Of a stretch of 64,000 nucleotides of DNA, positions 12,716 through 25,023 are shown in pieces. The translations under genes were made by a program, and so were the position numbers. The DNA comes from Gloeophyllum trabeum ATCC 11539. Taxonomy: Eukaryota; Basidiomycota; Agaricomycetes; Gloeophyllales; Gloeophyllaceae. The notes beneath the pieces are model-generated. The model was not told the DNA's origin. It saw only the letters and a program-made list of their open reading frames with translations, and made no database searches. How positions within the stretch are numbered: the first letter of the stretch is position 1; each line of letters begins with the position of its first letter. The stretch covers positions 1,172,677-1,236,676 of the forward strand of contig NW_006920414.1 of assembly GCF_000344685.1 (NCBI RefSeq), read 5' to 3'.

Positions 12716-14769
12716 TCAAGAAGTTGAGGTGCAACCGACATCCAGAGCTTCAGCCACTTGTGAGCAGCTCATGTTGGCCGCCCGCTGCATCTTGCTCAAG
12801 CGATAGGCACACACGCGCTCGACCGTCTGCCCCACCTGGAAGAGTAATTCCTTCGATGGGCTTTGCTCCCTCGGATGCCTCGGACCTCGGTCGACACTTG
12901 CAGATGCCCGAACCTCGGTGTCAGGATCATCAGAATCAGATACCATGTCATCGCAGTCTTCGAAGATTTGCGTCTCCACGTCCAGCTGCGCGACAGCCAG
13001 CCGTGTGAGCGCGTCCACTTTCTCGAGCACATCCAATCTCCGGCGCCCCTCCCTTTGATTCAGAACCGCAAGGGCGCAGAAAACCCAGAGCTGATGACTG
13101 ATTTTGCCATCTTCGTTGAGGGATAGCATCTTCTCGAGGTCTTCGAAGTGCGGCCTCGAGCCAGCCGAGGACCCTTCACCTGCCGCAGGACTCTGCAGTG
13201 GTTTGCGGCCTGCGGAGGAATGCGAGTCTTGCATTTCCGAAACCCCAAGGAAATCAGAGCAGAAAACCAAATTTGAATCAGTCCATGTGTCGCGAGGTTC
13301 CCAACGTTGCAAAATGGCCGACCACGACGGGATAAAGTCACTACTGACATTGTCGCCCATCGTAGCCTGGAGAAGAGGGCATTCGTCAAAGCCAGATAGA
13401 GAAGATGAAACATCTTCCAGAGTCCACGCTACGGAGTCCCATTCATTGCCTTCAATCATGAAGCCATAACGCACTAGCAAGGAGGCGTTTGAAAGCCGTT
13501 CGCCGTAGGTATTGAAGACCTCTGTATCGGCAATTACGGGGATATTTGAAACCATGTCACACGTGTTGTCCGCATCATACCTTGATGGACAGTCGGCGGA
13601 CGTCGACGGCGCAATCTCGGACGAGAGCAAGCCCAGTCTGCTCGTCATAGGTGACGAAGACGAGCCCCGGGGGGACGCGTCCCAAGTCTCACTATCATGT
13701 GGACATTCATCCAGCGCGCCACAGACCACGCAAACGTCGAAATCGCTCTGACGTGTCGGTATAAATGTCACAATTCGTCAACCGAAGGTGCAGAATGTCC
13801 TTACCTCCAAATGCACATGGTTTTCGTTTGCATGATCAAAGCTTATAATGCGGATTAGGAGGGTAAGCCAGCGTCAGATAGACGTGAGGTACACATAGAA
13901 TAGTTCATCAGATTCCTACACATTGGAGCAAAAATATATCTGACAACTCACGCATCAGCGATCGGCACCATGGCAAGGCCATGGTATGCATCCACCAGGA
14001 AAGCACGAGAAGATACCAGAGAGTACGCCCGGTAATATCCTGCGATTGTAGTCGACAAGCCCAGTCCTTCCGACAGTGGGAGAACGACCGTATCGTAGTA
14101 ATCATCAATTTCTTTCTGTAGAGATCCTCAGTAGATTAAAGAGAATATCAGATGGGGTCACTAACCAAAAGATATTCTCCAGTCTCGCTGTTCCGCAGTT
14201 CTTTCTCAACTTCAGTACCTTGTAGCCATGCGCTGGCCTCGATGCCATCTGCGATTGCTGCAGCATCAAATAGCAGGCGGCTTTGCTCCGTTCCCCAGAA
14301 GAGAGCAAGGTCGACGGTAGCCGCGGGTAGTGACTGAAGATATCCATACCACTTCGAAGATTCACCTAGGGTGCTTTCACAACCAGTCAGTGTAAGTCGG
14401 GGTAACCACAGATCACATGCGCGGCGACCTGGCATTCATACGTACAGCTCGCCATAAAGAGCCAGAGCCAGGGAAAGATGCGCTCCGTGGCCATAAGGTA
14501 CTGGACTGATGTGTCGAGAGAGAGAACACGATCGTACTGAGAGCACAGCTGCTTTGGGTATCTTAACAACTAGAGGGTGCTCGGGTCACGACATGAAGGA
14601 TCGTCATGCAAGGATGGAACTCACGCGTTGCTGGAAATGCGAGACAATCTCCTTTCGCTCGGACACCTAAACCAGTTGCAGTCACGACGACATCGAGTCT
14701 CGAGTCTATCTCAATTCTCTCCTCACGGCACCATTTCAACAGCTTCGCAATCTGCTGTGCCGTACCCAT
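12716..14769 (-). CDS. SET-domain protein lysine methyltransferase
   Basis: Six exons (14769-14625, 14569-14446, 14373-14166, 14115-13952, 13841-13805, 13747-12716) give 569 residues with every splice phase matching. The N terminus LLKWCREERIEIDSRL and the run IPKAAVLSVRSC, then WYGYLQSLP, are typical of the split-SET branch that includes SETD6 and yeast Rkm enzymes. The catalytic part follows: SSRAFLVDAYHGLAMVPIAD, DHANENHVHLE, and later VFNTYGERLSNASLLVRYGF, which carries the NTYG and Tyr residues that bind AdoMet and lysine. Family members methylate lysines of ribosomal proteins or other non-histone substrates; the substrate here cannot be read from sequence. A short Cys-rich insert (CVVCGALDECPHD) sits between the two SET halves. 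The C-terminal 200 residues are likely the substrate-binding region. The start is the first Met before the conserved LLKWC helix. Confidence 0.88.
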
Positions 14770-15550
14770 TCTCTCATCGATGCCTGCCTTTCGGAGAATG
14801 TTATGAACTGCCTGGCGAGAGGCGGTAGCTTGAAAGTGCTAAAACCCAGAAGATTGGGCGCCGGAGCCAGGGCGATAGAACTGCCTTAAAACCCAATGTA
14901 GTATAAAAACTTGATATATATTAGAAGCATAGATACTGCGAGAAAATAGCATACAGGAACACCAAGAAATGTATGAACCACCGACCCATCCCCTCTCCAT
15001 ACGGAAAACAGAGAGACGACAACAGGGTGCTAAGACGTTCAAATACCTCTTGACACGGCTTGACACTCTAACGACCACGTAGACAATCCAGTGGGATATG
15101 CAGTCATGAGCAACATGGGGAAATTGGTAGCCGTGTCGCCGCACGAAGGTCTAAAAATTGAAGCCACTCGGTTTTATAAGACTTCCCGTGGGAAATAGCT
15201 ACATATAGGGCCGGCGTATCTGCTTTGGCACTGGCCACCCTTGGTCACCCAGCCAGTGAGCTCGAGCCGTGCCCTGGCCACTTCCGAGCATTCGTAAGTC
15301 AGCATTTGATCTTCCAGGTCCAAGTCGAAGCCCACCCCAGCCCTTGTATCAACACGGTCACAATACTGTGGCGCTACAGTATAGCAATTTTCGACCGGGG
15401 ATCCACCACTCAAGCAGAGATGGTTGAAGTGATGCAGTAAGATGTCCAAAGTCATAATATCAATGCTATCGTAAGTCTAGATTCGATAAATGAGAAGTAT
15501 GTCTATGTCCAAGGGCGTGCCATTGCCAACGTGTGATAGGCTAGCCGGGG
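14770..15550. other. Spacer between SET and serine dehydratase genes
   Basis: About 780 nt separate the SET gene start from the upstream serine dehydratase stop, both on the minus strand. It should contain the SET promoter and the dehydratase 3' end. A 93-codon minus frame at 15174-15455 has no recognisable motif and I leave it uncalled. Confidence 0.5.
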
Positions 15551-18509
15551 TTAGCAAGCCGGAACGGTCAACGGAATCTTCACCGTTGTCTATCATAAAA
15601 GGGGGGGGTCAGGCCAAAGCCGGCAAGAGCAGCTTCGACTTACCGCAAGTCCCTATAAGACATAGATAGTCAGAACCATCGCCACGAACTGTTTAGATAA
15701 TGATAAACGTACCGACAAACTCGTCTCCTTATACTTGACGCTCATATCGGCGGCAGTCACCCGCATAGCCTCTATAGCTTCATCGAGCGTAACGCTGTAG
15801 ACGCCATCGCTGGCCATGGACAACTGCGCGGCAGTGATAGCTTTCACGGCTGTCCGCGCGATCGACTCAGCGTCGTGTCTTCAATTCCAGACAACGAAAC
15901 GCAGGCAGCATACCTCCGAGGCTATTCCGCTCCTGTGCATAGTGCAATCGATTAACGCGACCTGCCCTGACATATCGCTCGGTAGATGGGGCTTACTATA
16001 CAGGGAACCTGCACTAGCCCATCGATGGGGTCGCACGTCAACCCGAGGTTGTGTTCTGTGTGAAGCTTAATTCTCATGGATCGTGATTGACATGACAACG
16101 GAATCGAAACTCACCGATACCAATCTCTGCAGCCTATACCATAATGAGGCATATACAATCACTACAACATACACGCTTTGTAGCCTTACCTGTAAAACGG
16201 TTTCGGGGGTCGCTGAATGGTGGGTTAGTCGGGACACACATGTTGAAGGATCCGGAGATCCACACCTCCCATGCACGCTGCAAAACCAGCGGCTGCCATC
16301 GAGCAGGCCACTAGCAAAACAACAGTTAGTGTGGTGTACCTGGGGCCAGAGCAGCCCTCGAACGTACCTCCGACTTCAGCTTGGCACCCGCCTTCAGCGG
16401 CAGATATAGTACTGCCGCGCTTGAACAGCATACCAACCGCCTAGAGTAAAACAATGCAAGTTGAACCTCCGTCCACTAGTATACACGAATATAGCTTACC
16501 GCAGCCGTCAACAAGAATGTCTGGGTACTCTTCTCGGGGTCGTCGCTCACGAACTGAATCGCCGTTCAACCTGAGCTTATGCTTCGGCGACGCAGCCTCG
16601 AGCTGCTTACCTCTACGATGTACTTCAAGACCGCTGGAATAACGCCTGCAGCACCGTTTGTAGGACTCGTCACGATGCGGCCTCCGCCCGCATTCACCTC
16701 GTTCACCGCGATAGCGTAGCACGAGAGGAAATCCATGGCTGGAATGACCGTCTTGCGCTGCAACGGGTACGCTCCACGTTAGTACTTAAGCAACCTTAGG
16801 ATGTAGATTGCCTGCACGTACTGGGGGCATGGGCAACATCGGATGATCGAGCGAGCCCACGACGCGTGCCGGCCGGGATATGGATTTACTCTGCCTGCTT
16901 GTGTTGCCTGAACTACCCGAGCTCGACGACTGGGGTTGGCTGGGCTCTTCCCCTGCGGGGGCCTCGACAGCTGGAGAGGGCTCTTGCGACGGCGCGTCGA
17001 GCGAGGGGACACGTGGTGACACCAGGCCGGGGTAGAACCTACCCACCCATGAGTTCTTTGGACAGAGAGTCCAAACGGCGGAGCTTCACGCACCCTCGCA
17101 TAAGCCTCCTGTAGAGCATCGGCGCACGACGACGTAGACCCAGTCGCCCCGGCAGCGTCAACTCCGGTGTGGCGACTCCCTGCCGGATGCAGTCGTCCAT
17201 CACGGCCCATATGCGCATTAACTATGGTGACACGTCAGATAAACAATAGATCGGGAGTGATGCATGCACGCACCTTCTGGTGGATGTCGTCTTCAGTCAG
17301 GCCGAAGGACATCTCGTTGTCGAAGACAATCTGGGCTATTGTCATCTGTGCGACTCTTATTAGGTGCTACTGCGCAGCTTCGTTCAAGGTATAGCGTACG
17401 TTATGTTTCCTGGTTAAGGCGAGCAAGCTCTCGCCAGTCGTGAAGGGGTATGGAGGCTGAGGGGCACCGCTTGGAGGCTGGATGTCGCCCGGTTCAGTCA
17501 TGTGGCTCTGGTGTAGACGAGCTCCATGCACGGCGCTCTTGTCAACGCTCTTGTAGAACAAGTTCTCGTCGACTAGTTTGTATTAGCCACGATCTCGAGT
17601 TATCACGGACGATGATTGATTAGTACCTTTCGTCTTGTCGTTGACGACAAAGCCGCCACCAACACTACCACGTTCTTGAAACCCGTATACACACGAAATT
17701 GCAACGGAGATTTACCTGAAGTACTCATTCGTCGCCAGCAGGTCACCGTTTTCGTCAAAGACCGAGAACCGCATCCCGTTTGGATGTGTCTTCAAGACCT
17801 GGTCAAACCGCCAGAGCATGTCACGGTCCATGTCGTAGTGAATACTGTGTTTACCGCCCAGGAGGAGTGTCTTGTTGTCGACTATGGAAGCATACCGAGA
17901 GGGGATGGTCCCGGTGTCTATCGTCTCGGGATCCGATCCTTCTAGTCCTAGCAAGATGGCTTGGGGTGTGTGGTGGCCTTTACCTGTGGCTGCCAAGGAC
18001 CCATATCTTACAGAGAGTTGTGGAATCTTGTTGTGACTAGACGAATCTTACTCACAACGTTATTTTGATCATGTGGACCTGGATGTGCGTGTTACGAGAA
18101 GCAGTGGCCGAGGTGAGGTGTAGTTACCTTCTCAAGGACGCCTAACTCTTGCAAGTCCGAAATAAAGATCCTGCCTGCTCTCATAGGCCCCACTGTATGC
18201 GAGCTACTTGGGCCGACTGCGATAGCCATATTCTGTACATCATGTTGTCAATCGGAGGACAGCAGGTCACGAACCACCGATGCTAAAGAGATCGAAAGTC
18301 GATATGACTGCATGTTCTGCACGAGCAGGTGTTTCACTGGAGGGGCCATCTGGCTCTTCCTTAAGCACGGTAGTGCTCTGAAGGCGATAAGGAATCAGAC
18401 GACCGTCGAAAATTGGTATAGGCGTCCTCGCAACGGGGGCACGGAACGAGGATCGCGACGCCCGGAGCAGACGAGTTGCAGCCAGCTGGAGTCGCGTCGA
18501 GCGCAGCAT
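15551..18509 (-). CDS. Mitochondrial Fe-S L-serine dehydratase (L-serine ammonia-lyase)
   Basis: About 20 exons are needed. Exon 1 (18509-18278) encodes an Arg/Ser/Ala-rich, acid-poor leader typical of a mitochondrial presequence. The beta part has [18 protein letters not shown] and [12 protein letters not shown]. The alpha part has [17 protein letters not shown] and [17 protein letters not shown]. Cluster-ligand cysteines occur in [17 protein letters not shown] and VQVPCIERN, spaced 42 and 11 residues apart, the spacing I recall for the bacterial [4Fe-4S] enzyme. The chain ends IPLTVPAC, and a C-terminal Cys is known in bacterial homologues to occupy the active site. The enzyme converts L-serine to pyruvate and ammonia. 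A Ser/Pro-rich insert of about 60 residues lies between the [13 protein letters not shown] and [10 protein letters not shown] segments. Several exons are tiny (23, 19, 19 and 9 nt). It shares a 417-bp divergent promoter with the RhoGAP gene. Confidence 0.9.
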
Positions 18510-18926
18510 ACCGTCGATTCAGGCAGCGCTGTTCCGGCGTCGAGGTCGTCGTTGGAGGCAGACGTGGCGGCGACGGGTGAAACTGCAAGGATTTATTATG
18601 GGCGTCCACAAACAAGGACGGATTGGGAGAGCGCCCAAAAGCGGTCAAGATCAAGATTTGAACAGGCGAGCGAAGCCCGTGATGATTGGTTCCCCAGTGG
18701 GCTCTCCGTCTCGCGCATCCCAACACTGCTTGCTCTCGTTGCTCTCTCCGACGACGACGACCTGCTCGCCGTCGTTGCTGCCAGCGCCGACCGTGTATAC
18801 GACGGCGGCCTCCCACTTTCTTGTTGTTATATCCTGATACGTTCCCTCTTGTCGCTCGCTTTACTGCAGCTGGTGGGTTGATCCCCCCGCACTCGCTCGC
18901 CCGCCGTATCTTTTTGCGCATCCTCA
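18510..18926. promoter_or_regulatory. Divergent promoter region, serine dehydratase / RhoGAP
   Basis: These 417 nt lie between two genes read outward, so both promoters and 5' untranslated regions must fit here. Frames crossing it on the minus strand are Arg-rich and show no motif. I see no clear TATA element that I would assign to either gene. Confidence 0.5.
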
Positions 18927-21900
18927 ATGGCGAATAACATACAAACCCCTTCACGCGACCGTCTCCGTCCCAGCGATCTGACTGCATCTGTCTCCTCGTC
19001 GACGACTTCCTCCCAGTCAATCAACCGAATGATGGCCTCGCCCTCGAATGCCACACTTCATCAGGGATACAGCGCCGTCACGCTCGAGGCAGCTCTCGCA
19101 CAGCATGCCAACGCACCGCAGCCCCATCTAGCCGCACTAGAACAGATCCTCTCAGAGCGCAACACCCTGTCATCGCAGAACGCCCAGTTGTGGAAGCTCA
19201 TTGAGAAGCAGCGCACCGCGTACAACCATGTCCTGAAGGAAGTCGAGCGCCTACGATCGGAGCGTGACGCGTATAAATCTCGGTTGCATGGGCTGGGGGA
19301 GAGCACAGAGTTGTTGGGAAAGAGAGATAAAGAAAAACACAAGACGCTGAAGACGTCCGCGTCCAACTCTAAGTTGAGATCTGTAGGAGAGGAGTCTGAT
19401 CCGAAACTCTCCAGGAATCACTCGGATGATCAAGGTTAGTTGCAGCTCATCTCAGGCGGTGCTACGTATCTAATTGCATACCGCAGTTCCACAAAAACCC
19501 AGAGCTCATAAACTATCTTCGACTCGTTCACAAGAGGCGTTGCGAAAACCAGAGAGGAGTGACGAGAACAACGCACCAGTAAGTATCCACATCTATAGTC
19601 ACTGGCTTTCGCTCAAATTTTCGGGGAAGCCCCATACCCCTACCACACCCTCCCGCCCCCAGATCATCGTTCCCCAAGGATCATCCCAGCCATTCCCGTC
19701 TTCTTCAGGATCCCCCACCGATCTCCCATACGCATCTTCCACCGACCCGTCTCCTATTCAGCAGCCCGCCGAGGCCCGCGTAGCAAATACCCAGCCCCTA
19801 CAAATCCCCCCTCGCAAATCGAGCATGAGCGCCAGCATCATGACCAGCCACAGCGCTGACATCGCTAACTCATCCTCCCTATCCTCCCACCATCCCTTCA
19901 GTGACCGCATGAACGATGCTTCGACATCTTCGTTGGCCCTGAACGAACCTCAACCGAGCGTGGTCTCTACAGCGCCGCAGACAACATCACCTCCCGTGGA
20001 TGCTCTTGCTCCCCCGGCTAGACCTTTCGTGGGTCTATCGAGAGAGTCGCAGATATCGCTTCCCGAAGAGGCGAAGCGTTACATGGCCAGCATGGCGTCC
20101 CCGGCAACAAGTCCGAGAGTCGGTGCATTTGGCACTCCTCAGGAAGTGAGATCGGAGTCGCCGTCACAGCTTGGTCCTGAATCAGGAGCAGCTGCTGGGA
20201 ACAGAGAGTCATCTCCTCTCGCCCAACAGGAGCCATTTGTCAACGGTAAACATAGTACGGCAAAGGAGGCGGATGACAACGCGGACCGGGAGTTCTTGGA
20301 CATGGGCGACGACAGCGCGAGTGACGTCCCACCAGAGGATCTCCGCTACCGCGAGTCACCGCCTGGCATGCCCACCGCTCAGCCGGGCCCGTCACAGAAA
20401 GCTCGACAACCGGCTCCAGTGGTGGAAGACTTCCCTCTCCCGCCTGGAACGAGACCCCCGAACGGCACCGGTGAAGCGTCAAGTCAGAACCGTGCTACTC
20501 CGGATTCGCAATCTACTTCAGACACCTCGTCACTCCAAGCTGCGCCGGGTCCTCTACCACCACCTATCACGGGCCCTACCTTCCGCGCCCTCCCGCTGCT
20601 GCCGACCGATCTCCCCTACACGCGTGTGCATGTCTCACACTCTTCCATCCGGCCTAACGACCGTGGGAAGGAGGTGCTGTCGTTCGTGATTAGCGTCGAG
20701 CCCGGGAGGGGGAAGGAGCCGTGGAAGGTGGAGAAGCTGTTCAGCGATGTGCTAATGCTCGACCAGAGGGTCCGTGCGGGTGTCGGCAAGAGCGCGACGA
20801 AGAAGATTGCGAGTTTGCCGGATGGGAAGCTGTGGAGGGATCGTGCGCCGGTGAAGGCTGATCAGAGGAAGGTATGTGTAAAAGGCAAGGTATTGTGGTC
20901 TGCGAGCTCACTCCGGTCGCGGCCGAACTGTAGGCTGCATTGGAGAACTACTTGCAGTCGCTTATCAACCTGCCTGTCAAGAATAAGGATGAGGTTATCG
21001 CCTTCTTCACGTCTGATATCTTGCGCGAGACGAAGAAGCCGGTAGCGCAACCTGGCTACAAGGAAGGTTATCTCACCAAGCGAGGTAAAAACTTTGGTGG
21101 CTGGAAACTACGATATTTCGTGCTGCAAGGGCCGGTGCTTGAATACTATGAGAGTGTGAGTCACTTACGTGGGCAGTGGTACTTTGTGAAAAGGCTGAAG
21201 GATATGTTTTCATAGCGTGGTGGTGCGCATCTTGGTTCTATTACTATCACTGGCGCACAGATCGGCCGCCAGCAGCAGAAGACTGGTGTTCATTCCGACT
21301 CAGACGCCGAGAACGAGTACCGGCACGCCTTCCTGATCATCGAAGCTAAGAAAGGGCCTACGGGATCAAGCGCACGGCATGTTCTCTGTGCAGAGAGTGA
21401 CGAGGAGAGGGACAACTGGGTCGAAGTGCTTGTGCGATATGTTATGGGCTCGTACGACGACAGCCCAGGAACAGCTGTGAGCAACGGGCCGATGTCGGGA
21501 GACATGCAGATGCAGAATGGCCCGGAGCCGCGTCCAAGCACAAGCTCAGACTACAACATCACGACCTCCCCAGTGGGCAGGCGCCCGCGCGGCTTGTCCA
21601 AAGACGAGATCGCCAAGGGCCCAGCGGTGCCCCTATCGCAATTGCCTGCAGATGCAAGTAACGCGAAGCTATTCCAAAGCGTACCCCCTCACGTGGACGA
21701 GGAGACGACGTCATCAGCCCCCGCCGGAGATGTGCCGATATCGAGCTCGCTACCTACGACTGGATCTGCACTGGACTCAGCCAGCGAGACGCTAGTACCT
21801 GTTGGCCAGAGGTCGAACTCGGAGCAGGGCCATTATCCGGATATCCTAGAGCAGCGCATGGGGACCGCGAGGCCAGGTAGCGCCACGCCTGATCAGCAGC

Positions 21901-23556
21901 GACAACGCGATCGGAATGCGCGCAGACAGTCACAATACCCTCCTCTTGCACCGGTGAGGGCGTCGCCAAACCATAGTCTTGACCGTGACTCGCCTGATCG
22001 GCCAGCGTCACCTGAAAGTGCTGCAGCCCAAGCGACGCCAAAGGCGGATGCGAACGGGAAGATGAAGATTTCAGGACCTCTTAACGGCGCGCCTATACCG
22101 GAGGGCTTTAAGTTTGGTGGTGGGAAGAGTGGACCGGACACTACCCCGTCGTCGAGTGACCGAAGAGAGAAAGCCAAGTCGAGAACATTTTGGGGCTTCG
22201 GTCGGCCTCATGGTGAGCGTTATTTCCATTTCATCCTGCCATGGATACTCAAATTTGACGATTTGTAGCGGAGAAGCCGAATGTTCCTACATACGTGCCT
22301 CGCGCTGTCTTTGGCGTGCCAATCGAGGAAGCTCTCGATGTCGCGCAGATCGCCAACTTGCCTGCTATTGCGTTTCGATGCATAGAATATCTGCAGGCGA
22401 AGAAGGCGGATCAAGAGGAGGGTATCTATCGGCTGAGTGGTAGTTCCGCTGAGATCAAGGCTCTTAAGGACAGGTTCAATGCTGGTGAGTAGCTTATTGG
22501 TCACAGGTGCGATGGGCAGAGCTGATGGTCCTCAGAGGGAGATGTCGATCTCCTTGGGTCCGGTGAATACTGGGATCTGCATGCCATTGCTGGGTTGTTC
22601 AAGACGTATCTCCGAGAACTACCAACGAGTATTCTCACGCGAGACCTGCATCTGAAATTCCTGGCAGTGATGGGTATGCCAATTCTCCTTTCCTCTTTCC
22701 ATGCACTGCTCTGACATTATTGCAGACTTCGTTGATCCCCAAGAAAGGATCGATGAACTTTCACGGCTGATCGCGGCGCTGCCTCTCCCGAACTATAGTT
22801 TACTGCGTGCCCTAACTGCCCATCTCATCCTCATTGTGCAGAACTCGTCTGTGAACAAGATGACGATGCGCAACGTTGGCATTGTCTTCAGCCCGACCCT
22901 TGCCATCCCGGCTGGCGTCTTCAGTCTAATGCTCGGCGAGTTCAACCGCGTGTTCAATGTGAACGGGGACCAGACAACTCCAGTCGAGGAGGCACATGAA
23001 CCTACTGCTGACGCTGCCATGCTGGAACCGCCTGCTGGTGTCAGTCGACGAAACAGCCGGCAATACGCGGATGCGGCTGCAGATCAGCTCCTGGGTCTCT
23101 CTGCCAGTGCCCTGCAACGTGAGTACTAGTGACGTATCATAATGACCTGTGGCAAATTGACATTCGTTTGTGATTCCCACAGCACCTCCTGAGGAAGGTA
23201 ACTCGGACGCTGAAGAGGAGCTATCAATCCACGATGAGAGCGGCACCGAGACGACTGAGAACGAAGCTACGGTCGAATCTTTCGCGTCGAATACATCGCC
23301 CCAGTATCGTGAAATGGTGCACGAAGCTCCGCCCGAAGGTCCTGACTCGGCATCGTCCACCATTCAGGCCCGATCAAGAGCTTCAAACCTTGCCGCCAGT
23401 CGAGGGCTCAATATCCAGACGGATGCTCGCGGGCGTCGGCATAGTAGAGTAATGGGCCTACCTCGTTCGCCCAGGCCAGGAGGTCACTCACCGCACACAC
23501 CCAATCAGGAGCCTGCAACGTCGACACCCATTTCTCCAATGCACACTCCGAGATAG
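18927..23556 (+). CDS. Bem3-type Rho GTPase-activating protein (PX-PH-RhoGAP)
   Basis: Exons: 18927-19434, 19487-19578, 19663-20871, 20934-21155, 21216-22212, 22269-22484, 22536-22673, 22726-23118 and 23183-23556, giving about 1382 residues. Order: a coiled coil near residues 60-120 (LIEKQRTAYNHVLKEVERLR); a long Ser/Pro linker; a PX domain (from TRVHVSHSSIRPNDRGKEVL to LENYLQSLINLPVK); a PH domain (KEGYLTKRGKNFGGWKLRYF to RDNWVEVLVRYV); another linker; then RhoGAP with the arginine finger in EEGIYRLSGSS and the conserved NVGIVFSPTLAIP. The layout is that of yeast Bem3. Such proteins stimulate GTP hydrolysis by Cdc42/Rho at sites of polarised growth, with PX and PH binding phosphoinositides. 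The intron 19579-19662 is 84 nt and stop-free, so its retention would only add 28 residues. A Rho3 gene lies about 10 kb downstream. Confidence 0.92.
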
Positions 23557-23874
23557 GATCCCACTCCTTCGAGTTTTTCTGTTCATCATTCCTGGACGTT
23601 TTTGTTTTTATTTGCTGTTGCATCTATATCTGGCACCATTTATACCCAGACAGTCTGTATGTCTTATATAGCGGCATTTTATTATCGACGAGTGTCGTTA
23701 CCAGTGGATCTCGTACACTGCATCATGATAGCTATGTATGCGAAGCGCTGTTTGAGCTTGACGTGCTAGCGCCATCAAGCATCAAGACGCCCGTCTGTTT
23801 TCCTCTTCACCAGCTCGTGATAACACGTGCGCCGTTCAACACCTCTGCCTCCAGTGTCACAGAGCAGACACATA

Positions 23875-24648
23875 ATGGGCTTCAGGCAGGCAGCCGTGCT
23901 GTCTTCGGTTTCCTTCTTTCTCGGTCAGTCCTATTACAACCACGCCGGTCGGGGCTTGCTCTGAGTTCCCGGGTCCGGTCGTAAATGCAGGTGTTCTATT
24001 TATTTGCCTCAATGTCGACTATCGGTTACTCTTCCATTTGAACGAACAGGCGGTGGAGGATGGGTTCCAGCTGTATACAACGTTCTATAGCGCACCACCC
24101 GCAATTAAGGTACGTCCAACAATGTGATGCTGTGCCTATGTCAACTAACTCGCGCTATAGGCGATGCTCTACGGCATTGGAGGGGTCGGGATCATTGGCC
24201 TGACCTCGAAAGTCGCAACATGGGATGAAAGTGCTCTGTTCTTCGATGGTTCATCGCTTGGTGAGTGCGCATACGTACTGGGCCGTGATGTCGAGTTGAC
24301 TTATGGAGCAGCCGCGTACATATTCAGCATCGCGCTGTACTTCACTGTGACCATACCATCCGTCCAGACGGTCGTTGATCCTGTGCCAGATGTCGATACT
24401 CGGGAGGACCAAATCGAAGCTATGCGGATTTTATCAGCAAGCAATACTCTTGCTATGATGCTTTTGGGAGGGATCTTGGCCCTTCAGGTGCATATCTCGT
24501 GCGATTCGAGATTACTCTTCGAGACTGACAGGCCTGTCCTCAGGCTGGACAAGAATATGCGAGGCGCTTAGAGCAGAGGGAGTTGGCCAGAGCTGCAGCG
24601 CTCGAGAAAACGGAGGGTAGCACGCTCGAAGTAAAAAAGGATCAATGA
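23875..24648 (+). CDS. SHR3: Shr3-family ER membrane chaperone for amino-acid permeases
   Basis: Five exons. The start MGFRQAAVLSSVSFFLG matches the conserved Shr3 N terminus, and splicing continues with GVLFICLNVDYRLLF and then FYSAPPAIK, AMLYGIGGVGIIGL and a membrane segment AAYIFSIALYFTV. The C terminus is charged (RRLEQRELARAAALE, ending VKKDQ), which fits a cytosolic tail with a Lys-rich ER-type end. The total is about 190 residues with four likely membrane segments, normal for the family. Shr3 helps polytopic amino-acid permeases fold and leave the ER in COPII vesicles. The first intron begins after only 49 coding bases. Family assignment is by recognised sequence; activity is inferred. 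Confidence 0.87.
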
Positions 24649-25023
24649 GGTCGTTGCCATCCGGTCAGTGATATGCACAGAATCATTTTACGAAGCTGTT
24701 CCTGAAGTCGCTACTTTCCTGTGTGTAGGTAATGCGGGCTCTCACCAGGTTGCTTAAGATAGCGTCATGCACATGGTACTTCTAGGAAAGCTCCCATACC
24801 GTGTTTGGGACATTATTTATGGAGGAGAGCTGTATCCGAGTTGAATTAAATCTTTTTCCTAGCTGCTACGATACTTCTCTTCTCGAGAATGAGTGTAGTA
24901 CATTGCAATTGTGTAATGCATCAAAGCATTCGAATTCGATCGCGCGTCTACGACGCGTGAGCTCGTCCGACGCGTCTGGGTCCGTTGTGGCAACCAGTGG
25001 CGCTTGCACTCTGCCTCTTTCCG
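24649..25023. other. Spacer between SHR3 and PQ-loop genes
   Basis: 375 nt between two plus-strand genes. It should hold the SHR3 3' end and the promoter of the PQ-loop gene. A small plus frame beginning at 24801 overlaps the next gene's start in another frame and is not supported. Confidence 0.5.
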
